Assembly: GCF_024580525.1 (NCBI RefSeq)
Contig: NZ_JANIKQ010000011.1
Coordinates: 38,378 to 102,377 of the forward strand
Reading direction: 5' to 3'
Origin: Neisseria dentiae
Lineage (GTDB): Bacteria > Pseudomonadota > Gammaproteobacteria > Burkholderiales > Neisseriaceae
DNA length: 64,000 bases
Part shown: positions 56,468 to 64,000 of the stretch, one piece after another
Layout of the letters: each line of letters starts with the position of its first letter
Position numbering within the stretch: the stretch's first letter is position 1
The notes under the pieces: generated by a model
Told to the model about the DNA's origin: nothing
Databases searched by the model: none
The model's input: the letters and a program-made list of their open reading frames with translations, nothing else
Made by a program: the position numbers and the translations under genes

Positions 56468-57904
56468 ATGGAAACGCAAACATATAACTACAAGGTGGTG
56501 CGCCAATTTGCCATCATGACTGTAGTTTGGGGTATCGTGGGCATGCTGGTGGGGGTGATTATCGCCGCCCAGCTGTTCCTGCCCGCCCTCAACCTTGCAG
56601 ACATCGGACCTTGGTTCCACTTCGGCCGCCTGCGCCCGCTGCACACCAATGCGGTGATTTTCGCTTTCGGCGGCTGCGGCTTGTTCGCCACATCATATTA
56701 CGTGGTGCAGCGCACCTGCAACGTGCGCCTGTTCGGCGGCAAATGGCTGCCTGCCTTCACCTTCTGGGGCTGGCAGCTGGTTATCGTTTTGGCTGTCTTC
56801 ACCCTACCACTGGGCTATACCCAGGGTAAGGAATATGCCGAATTGGAATGGCCGATCGATATCCTGATTGCGCTGGTATGGGTTGCCTACGCCATCGTGT
56901 TCTTCGGCACCATCGCCACCCGGAAAATCAAACACATCTATGTGGCCAACTGGTTCTATGGTGCATTTATCTTGGCCGTGGCGTTGCTGCACATCGTTAA
57001 CAGTCTGGCCATTCCCGCCGGCGCCATGAAGTCTTATTCGCTTTACTCGGGCGCCATCGACGCCATGGTTCAATGGTGGTACGGCCACAACGCCGTGGGC
57101 TTCTTCCTGACCGCCGCTTTCTTGGGCATGATGTACTACTTCGTACCCAAACAAGCCGGCCGCCCGGTTTACTCTTACCGTTTGTCTGTCGTGCACTTCT
57201 GGGCACTGATTTTCACCTATATGTGGGCAGGCCCCCACCACCTGCACTACACCGCACTGCCCGACTGGACCCAATCTTTGGGTATGGTGCTGTCATTGAT
57301 TCTGTTCGCACCTTCATGGGGCGGTATGATTAACGGCATCATGACCTTATCCGGCGCATGGCACAAACTGCGCACCGATCCGATTTTGAAATTCTTGGTG
57401 GTTTCCCTCTCTTTCTACGGCATGTCCACTTTCGAAGGCCCGATGATGTCGATTAAAACCGTCAACGCATTGAGCCACTACACCGACTGGACCGTGGGCC
57501 ACGTTCACTCAGGCGCTTTGGGCTGGGTAGGCTTCGTTACCATCGGCGCGATCTACTACCTGATTCCGCGCTTGTTCGGCCAAAAAGAAATGTACAGCAC
57601 CAAACTGATCGAAGCGCACTTCTGGATTGCCACCATCGGCGTTGTGTTATACATCGCCTCCATGTGGATTTCCGGCGTGATGCAGGGCCTGATGTGGGGC
57701 GCGTTGAACGATGACGGCACACTCACCTACTCTTTCGTTGAATCGGTTAAACGCAGTATGCCTTTCTATATGATTCGCTTTACCGGCGGCCTGCTGTATT
57801 TGAGCGGCATGGTAATCATGGCCTACAATGTTTACCGCACCGTTATCGGCGGCAAGCCCGTTGATGCCGAAATTCCTGCCGTTTCTCAAGCGCAACACCA
57901 CTAA
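56468..57904 (+). CDS. ccoN: cbb3-type cytochrome oxidase subunit I
   Basis: 478 residues, twelve helices. Start [10 protein letters not shown] at 56468, just after a GGAGACCCTT site; upstream in-frame Met codons lack one. Haem and copper ligands: [15 protein letters not shown] (low-spin haem His), [14 protein letters not shown] (CuB His), [18 protein letters not shown] (CuB His pair) and [17 protein letters not shown] (haem His residues). It is the catalytic subunit that reduces oxygen with high affinity at the inner membrane. First gene of ccoNOQP. Confidence 0.95.
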   Translation: METQTYNYKVVRQFAIMTVVWGIVGMLVGVIIAAQLFLPALNLADIGPWFHFGRLRPLHTNAVIFAFGGCGLFATSYYVVQRTCNVRLFGGKWLPAFTFWGWQLVIVLAVFTLPLGYTQGKEYAELEWPIDILIALVWVAYAIVFFGTIATRKIKHIYVANWFYGAFILAVALLHIVNSLAIPAGAMKSYSLYSGAIDAMVQWWYGHNAVGFFLTAAFLGMMYYFVPKQAGRPVYSYRLSVVHFWALIFTYMWAGPHHLHYTALPDWTQSLGMVLSLILFAPSWGGMINGIMTLSGAWHKLRTDPILKFLVVSLSFYGMSTFEGPMMSIKTVNALSHYTDWTVGHVHSGALGWVGFVTIGAIYYLIPRLFGQKEMYSTKLIEAHFWIATIGVVLYIASMWISGVMQGLMWGALNDDGTLTYSFVESVKRSMPFYMIRFTGGLLYLSGMVIMAYNVYRTVIGGKPVDAEIPAVSQAQHH

Positions 57905-57929
57905 GATAAAAGAAAGACAGGCTACCAAA

Positions 57930-58541
57930 ATGAAATTACAACAATTAGTCGAAGAAAAAGTCGGCGTGTTGATTGTTTTTACCTTCGTGGTGATCAGCAT
58001 CGGCCTTTTGATTGAGATTGTGCCGTTGTTCTTTACCAAGTCGGTAACAGAGCCGATTAAAGGCGTTAAGCCCTACTCCGCCCTGCAAGTTGCCGGACGT
58101 GATATCTATGTTCGCGAAGGCTGCTACAACTGCCACTCCCAAATGATCCGCCCGTTCCGTGCGGAAACCGAACGTTACGGCCACTACTCCGTAGGCGGCG
58201 AATCCGTTTATGACCGCCCGTTCCAATGGGGCTCCAAACGCACCGGCCCCGACTTGGCCCGCGTGGGCGGCCGCTATTCAGACGAATGGCACCGCCTCCA
58301 CCTGCTGAATCCGCGCGATGTGGTGCCCGAGTCCAACATGCCCGCTTTCCCGTGGCTGGCGCGTAACAAAGTCGATGCCGAAGCAACCGTACAACATATG
58401 AAAGCGCTGCGCGCAATCGGCACACCTTACAGCGACGAAGAAATCGCAAAAGCACCCGAAGAACTGGCCAACAAATCAGAATTGGATGCTGTGATTGCTT
58501 ACCTGCAAGGCTTGGGTTTGGCACTGAAAAACGTAAGGTAA
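57930..58541 (+). CDS. ccoO: cbb3-type cytochrome oxidase subunit II
   Basis: 203 residues from Met 57930. One N-terminal membrane anchor ([25 protein letters not shown]) and a periplasmic mono-haem c domain with [15 protein letters not shown] (CxxCH) and a Met ligand in [10 protein letters not shown]. It passes electrons to CcoN. It starts 25 bases after ccoN. Confidence 0.95.
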   Translation: MKLQQLVEEKVGVLIVFTFVVISIGLLIEIVPLFFTKSVTEPIKGVKPYSALQVAGRDIYVREGCYNCHSQMIRPFRAETERYGHYSVGGESVYDRPFQWGSKRTGPDLARVGGRYSDEWHRLHLLNPRDVVPESNMPAFPWLARNKVDAEATVQHMKALRAIGTPYSDEEIAKAPEELANKSELDAVIAYLQGLGLALKNVR

Positions 58542-58545
58542 CATC

Positions 58546-58713
58546 ATGGATATAAACTGGGCGCGCTCGCTCTTTACCGTATGGGTGTTCGTCAGCTTCA
58601 TGTTGGTTCTGTATATCGTGCTGCACAAACGCAATAAGCGCAATTACGATGATGCCGCCAACAGCATCATGGAAGACAACGATACCCCCGATAATGAAAA
58701 AAGCGGGCGTTAA
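58546..58713 (+). CDS. ccoQ: cbb3-type cytochrome oxidase subunit CcoQ
   Basis: 55 residues, MDINWARSLFTVWVFVSFML onward: a single membrane helix followed by HKRNKRNYDDAAN and an acidic tail. It lies 4 bases after ccoO and before ccoP, the usual place for CcoQ, which stabilises the complex. Found by reading the gap between ccoO and ccoP directly. Confidence 0.9.
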   Translation: MDINWARSLFTVWVFVSFMLVLYIVLHKRNKRNYDDAANSIMEDNDTPDNEKSGR

Positions 58714-58742
58714 CCCGGTTTCCCGTGACAACGGAGCAAATA

Positions 58743-60137
58743 ATGAACACAACTTCCCAATTTACCAGCAATTTCTGGAACATATACATTGCCGTTATCG
58801 TATTGCTCAGCTTCATCGGCTTGATTTGGCTTCTGCTTTCCCAAAACAAAGTCAAAGCACCGCCCAAAGGCGAAGACGTTAAAACCATGGGGCACTCATG
58901 GGACGGCATCGAAGAATACAACAACCCCCTGCCCCGCTGGTGGTTTTGGCTCTATATCGCCACTTGGATTTTCGGCGCAGCCTATCTGTTTTTATACCCG
59001 GGCCTGGGTGACTACAAAGGCTACCTGAACTGGAGCAGCACCAACCAATACGAAAAAGAAGTTCAAAAAGCAGACGAACAATATGGCAAACTGTATGCCA
59101 AGTTTGCCAATATGCCGATTGAACAAGTAGCCAAAGACCCGCAAGCCCAACGCATCGGTAAAAATCTGTTCGATACCTACTGCATCCAATGCCACGGCTC
59201 CGATGCCAAAGGTTCCAAAGGCTTCCCCAACCTCACCGACCACGACTGGTTGTGGGGCGGCGAGCCTGCCAAAATCCAGGAAACCATTCAAAAAGGCCGT
59301 ATCGGTACCATGGCCGCTTGGGGCCCTGCTTTAGGTGAGGAGCGCGTAAAAGACGTTGCCAACTATGTGATGTCGCTCTCCAAGGGCAAAGACCAATACG
59401 ACGAAACCCGTGCCGAGCGCGGCAAACTGCTGTTTAACGGCCCGCCTGCCAACTGCTTCACCTGCCACGGCGATAAAGGCCAAGGTATCCAAGGCTTAGG
59501 CCCGAACCTGACCGACAACACCTGGTTATGGGGCGGCACCCAAAAAGCCATTATCGAAACCATCACCAACGGCCGCCACAACCAAATGCCCGCTTGGGAC
59601 AGTTTCTTGGATAAAGACAAACTGCACATCATGACCGCCTATGTATGGGGTTTGTCTAACAAAGACGGCAAAGCACCGGCCAAACCCGCAGAAGCTGCTC
59701 CCGCTGCTGCGTCTGCCAGCGCAACTCCGGCTTCCGAACCGGCAGCTTCCGCAGCACCTGCTGCCTCTGCTTCTACGGAACCTGCCGCCGATAAGGCCGA
59801 TGTAACTTACGACACCCAATCCGGCACACCCGTCGGCACTTTCTACTTTGCCACCGGTAAAAGCGAAGTGGCCGACAACGCAGCCGCCATCCTGACCGAT
59901 CTGATTAAAGCCGGCAAAGACGGCAAAAAACTGGTTGTCAGCGGCTACACCGACAGCACCGGCAATGCAGCCGCCAATGAAAAACTGTCGAAAGCACGCG
60001 CCCAAGCAGTAGAAGCTTTCTTAAAGTCGCAGGGCGTTGATGCCAAAAACATCGAATTACGCAAACCGGAAAATACTACAGCAGCCCAAGGCAACAACGC
60101 CGCAGGCCGCCGTGTAGAAGTGAAGGTTGAAGGCTGA
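58743..60137 (+). CDS. ccoP: cbb3-type oxidase subunit III fused to an OmpA-like domain
   Basis: 464 residues from Met 58743 (ACGGAGCAAATA upstream). Two membrane helices (residues about 13-33 and 66-86) are followed by two c-type haem domains, DTYCIQCHGSDAKG (Cys147, Cys150, His151) and PPANCFTCHGDKGQG (Cys238, Cys241, His242), with Met ligands in GTMAAWG and NQMPAWD. Ordinary CcoP ends near residue 305. Here an Ala/Pro/Ser linker (311-352) leads to an OmpA-family peptidoglycan-binding domain (365-464): GTFYFATGKSEV, VSGYTDSTGNAAANEKLSKARAQAV with the conserved Asp404 and Arg419, and a C-terminal GRRVEV. It would anchor the oxidase to the cell wall. No third haem is present, unlike gonococcal CcoP. 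Confidence 0.95.
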   Translation: MNTTSQFTSNFWNIYIAVIVLLSFIGLIWLLLSQNKVKAPPKGEDVKTMGHSWDGIEEYNNPLPRWWFWLYIATWIFGAAYLFLYPGLGDYKGYLNWSSTNQYEKEVQKADEQYGKLYAKFANMPIEQVAKDPQAQRIGKNLFDTYCIQCHGSDAKGSKGFPNLTDHDWLWGGEPAKIQETIQKGRIGTMAAWGPALGEERVKDVANYVMSLSKGKDQYDETRAERGKLLFNGPPANCFTCHGDKGQGIQGLGPNLTDNTWLWGGTQKAIIETITNGRHNQMPAWDSFLDKDKLHIMTAYVWGLSNKDGKAPAKPAEAAPAAASASATPASEPAASAAPAASASTEPAADKADVTYDTQSGTPVGTFYFATGKSEVADNAAAILTDLIKAGKDGKKLVVSGYTDSTGNAAANEKLSKARAQAVEAFLKSQGVDAKNIELRKPENTTAAQGNNAAGRRVEVKVEG

Positions 60138-60151
60138 TTGCCATCCGTTAC

Positions 60152-60182
60152 AAAAGCCCTGAGATTTTCTCAGGGCTTTTTT
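60152..60182 (+). terminator. Intrinsic terminator of ccoNOQP
   Basis: Stem AAAGCCCTGAGA/TCTCAGGGCTTT with a TTT loop and a T tract, 15 bases after the ccoP stop. A DUS-pair hairpin (60216-60247) follows on the ettA side. Confidence 0.9.
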
Positions 60183-60264
60183 ATATATATCCGGAAACTT
60201 TTACAAAATTTGCTCAGGCCGTCTGAACCATATTTTTCAGACGGCCTGCTTGATGGTTAAACCA

Positions 60265-61938
<1,674 letters not shown>

Positions 61939-62167
61939 AGCAATCTCTTAAATTTCAAGCATGGATAAATATAACTTCACACAGCCTAATAGGCCGCCTG
62001 AAAACTGTCATTAAAAATTTGCACACATTTTAACCGAACAAATCTTTTTGAAAAACAATGTACGGTAGCTAAATAATACATATTTCTCATGAATCTCCCG
62101 CTTATACATGCAGCTGTTGATTAGCAGTATTAATCTTAAGTATCTTTGAAGATTACTATTTTTCATA
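61939..62167. other. ettA upstream region and CRISPR trailer side
   Basis: 229 bp, AT-rich, no gene. It includes a near-DUS (AGGCCGCCTGAA, 61991) and the ettA leader. The array's degenerate first repeat begins at 62168. Confidence 0.5.
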
Positions 62168-63793
62168 AATTTAACGTGCAGCCGTCCGAAGGCGGCTAGC
62201 CAATCTCTTGGATTGGATGTTGCATCGAAATTTGTTTCACCACACAGCTGCCCGAGGGCGGCTGACGAATCCGTAACCGACCGCTGCGTCCGCGCCCATG
62301 TTTCAACACACAGCCGCCTGAAGGCGGCTGGTCACGCTGTCAACGGTGGCGGCTTCGTTGGCCGGTTTCAACACACAGCCGCCTGAAGGCGGCTGGCCAA
62401 GTTCATCGATGCAGAAATCGTTGTTTGGCTGTTTCAACACACAGCCGCCTGAAGGCGGCTGGGATGGGATTTTTCACTTGAGCGGATATAGTGCGGGGTT
62501 TCAACACACAGCCGCCCGAAGGCGGCTGACGAGGGCGGCACCAATTGCCGTACCAATACCCGGTTTCAACACACAGCCGCCCGAAGGCGGCTGAGCATCC
62601 AATTCAGCAGTATTAATGGCTTCTTTTTATTTCAACACACAGCCGCCCGAAGGCGGCTGACAGATAAGCGGCGGTATTTTATAACAAACGGAGTGTTTCA
62701 ACACACAGCCGCCCGAAGGCGGCTGAGTGCGCGGCGGCGCAGGCGGCGGGCGTGTTGATGTGTTTCAACACACAGCCGCCCGAAGGCGGCTGATTAGCCG
62801 CGCCGTTTGGGTTGGATGTGGTGCTGGTTTCAACACACAGCCGCCCGAAGGCGGCTGACGCGTCGGAATACCACCCGCAGGCCGTGATTGGCGTTTCAAC
62901 ACACAGCCGCCCGAAGGCGGCTGACTGGGCTTGATTCGGTTCAAAACGCACTCAAGGGCGGTTTCAACACACAGCCGCCCGAAGGCGGCTGAACGGCCTG
63001 AAAGAGATTCCGGGCGGCGACAACACAGTTTCAACACACAGCCGCCCGAAGGCGGCTGATTCCAAATAGCGCGGCTCCGGCAGTTCCGGCAAGCGGTTTC
63101 AACACACAGCCGCCCGAAGGCGGCTGATTTTACGAAGCCAACGAAACAGAAATGTTGGCTGGTTTCAACACACAGCCGCCCGAAGGCGGCTGACTGAAAT
63201 TGCCGCTGGCCGTTATTTTGGACATGGCCGTTTCAACACACAGCCGCCCGAAGGCGGCTGAGCCGTCTGAAGCTCGGGAAAGGGCAAACCCTGCCGTTTC
63301 AACACACAGCCGCCCGAAGGCGGCTGAGCTTTGGTAGCAAACGGGCGCAGCCAAATCGAAATGGTTTCAACACACAGCCGCCCGAAGGCGGCTGACCCAC
63401 ATTTCAAACCTCCTTTACAGCGTTATAGGCGTTTCAACACACAGCCGCCCGAAGGCGGCTGAACCGTTTGATGTGCTGACCGATTCGGGCGCGTATTGTT
63501 TCAACACACAGCCGCCCGAAGGCGGCTGAGGTGTGGATATTTCAATGCTCTTGTCCGGCGTTTGTTTCAACACACAGCCGCCCGAAGGCGGCTGATTTAC
63601 TGATGGAGATGATGGGGGAGTAGGCTTTGTTTCAACACACAGCCGCCCGAAGGCGGCTGAGCCAACAATGACAGGTCATTGTATTTTTGGCCATTGTTTC
63701 AACACACAGCCGCCCGAAGGCGGCTGATTGCGCTTGTGTAATTACGGGCTGCAATGGCAGCGTTTCAACACACAGCCGCCCGAAGGCGGCTGA
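62168..63793 (-). CRISPR. CRISPR array, 25 repeats, type I-C-like
   Basis: 25 repeats of 32 bp and 24 spacers of 33-36 bp. Read on the plus strand the repeat begins GTTTCAACACACAG and contains the stem CAGCCGCC-CGAA-GGCGGCTG before a final A. On the minus strand it ends in TTGAAAC, the handle end of type I-C repeats, so transcription should run right to left. Repeat starts: 62168, 62234, 62300, 62365, 62431, 62498, then about every 66 bp to 63762. The first copy has about seven changes and the second four, and copies three to five carry CCTGAAGGCGGCTGG; decay at the left agrees with the leader being on the right. No cas genes are in the window. Confidence 0.95.
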
Positions 63794-63829
63794 CCCTGTA
63801 TGACGGTGTAAGGCAAGTAAAAACCTATG

Positions 63830-64000
63830 TGTAGGAAATGGTCGGGTTGTTTACACAACAGGTTGAGAAAAATAAGCCTGTAAAACCTCAAAAGGGGTGT
63901 CGCCTTTCAGGCTCTTGTGGGGCTTGACGGTGTTATAAAAGTTAACAAAACGACATAACTCTTTTTGCCGGTGTGCCGAATCCTTAAACGGATGCTTGTC
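63830..64000 (-). mobile_element. IS481-family insertion sequence, copy 2 (truncated by window edge)
   Basis: Starts TGTAGGAAATGGTCGGGTT and matches 7665 onward almost base for base to the window end, apart from a substitution and a 2-bp length difference near 63869. It sits 36 bp beyond the last visible CRISPR repeat. Confidence 0.9.
63851..64000 (-). CDS. IS481-family transposase, C-terminal part
   Basis: The last 49 codons of the same transposase as at 7660-8490, reading KHPFKDSAHRQKELCRFVNF onward to LQAYFSQPVV and a TAA inside the element (63851-63853). This is probably the original C-terminus; the other copy has lost 2 bp and reads past it. The N-terminal part lies beyond the window. 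Confidence 0.85.
   Translation of the reverse strand, partial: DKHPFKDSAHRQKELCRFVNFYNTVKPHKSLKGDTPFEVLQAYFSQPVV

Noticed and set aside
58743..60137. A third haem-binding domain at the end of CcoP, as in gonococcus
   Set aside because: Only two CxxCH motifs exist; the C-terminal region is OmpA-like.
62346..63407. Short frames across the CRISPR array
   Set aside because: They translate repeats and spacers (PPEGG, SAAFGRLCVET patterns) and are not genes.

Overview
The window is chromosomal DNA of a Neisseria-like betaproteobacterium. The 12-mer AGGCCGTCTGAA (the AG-DUS dialect of the neisserial DNA uptake sequence) occurs dozens of times, singly, in inverted pairs that form terminators between genes, and inside many coding regions. 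Protein families (two-domain LipA/LipB-type capsule proteins, cbb3 oxidase as the oxidase seen, ArgJ, PrfA, PheST-IhfA) and dRS3-type repeats agree. The species cannot be named from the sequence alone.

Layout. 1-4.9 kb: end of a capsule cluster (glycosyltransferase, kpsC, kpsS). 5-7.5 kb: a DMT permease, a small SpoIIAA-like protein and a clear RpfF-type DSF synthase. 7.5-8.5 kb: a MITE with an IS481-family element inserted at its end. 8.6-10.6 kb: leuA, whose reading frame continues upstream into a YdaS-like HTH domain, behind a promoter carrying copies of TTAGACAA. 10.9-18.5 kb: aminopeptidase P, two MFS transporters, a HAD hydrolase and an exonuclease with a decayed GIY-YIG-like domain. 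18.5-20.6 kb: tRNA-Arg and tRNA-Glu, a thioesterase whose frame runs into tRNA-Glu, and fba. 20.7-25.2 kb: a tiny Tyr-rich lipoprotein, an IS5 remnant, a divergent LysR/NAD(P)-binding pair, a NIME-like mosaic and a HerA-like ATPase. 25.8-32.3 kb (minus strand): pheS, a small membrane protein, a HEPN/MNT toxin-antitoxin pair, pheT, ihfA, a MerR-like gene, tRNA-Pro, then prfA. 33.1-36.4 kb: a 1111-residue repeat-containing beta-helix surface or secreted protein. 36.8-46.4 kb: cysS, peroxiredoxin, obgE, an olsB/olsA-like acyltransferase pair, a ClC antiporter and argJ. 46.5-56.1 kb: dsbD, an orphan amino-acid ABC ATPase, rsmA, hemerythrin, anmK, Pi transporter, a Cx5R phosphatase and an M61 peptidase. 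56.2-60.1 kb: ccoNOQP with a CRP/FNR-type site at the promoter; CcoP ends in an OmpA-like peptidoglycan-binding domain. 60.3-61.9 kb: ettA. 62.2-63.8 kb: a 25-repeat CRISPR array of type I-C appearance, cut off on its probable leader side by a second IS481 copy that runs off the window.

The most distinctive items are the CcoP-OmpA fusion, the HTH-LeuA fusion with putative operators, the RpfF homologue, the HEPN/MNT module inside the pheS-pheT operon, and small repeats that have become part of coding sequences (kpsC, thioesterase, transposase). All family assignments come from reading motifs by eye; no database search was run.
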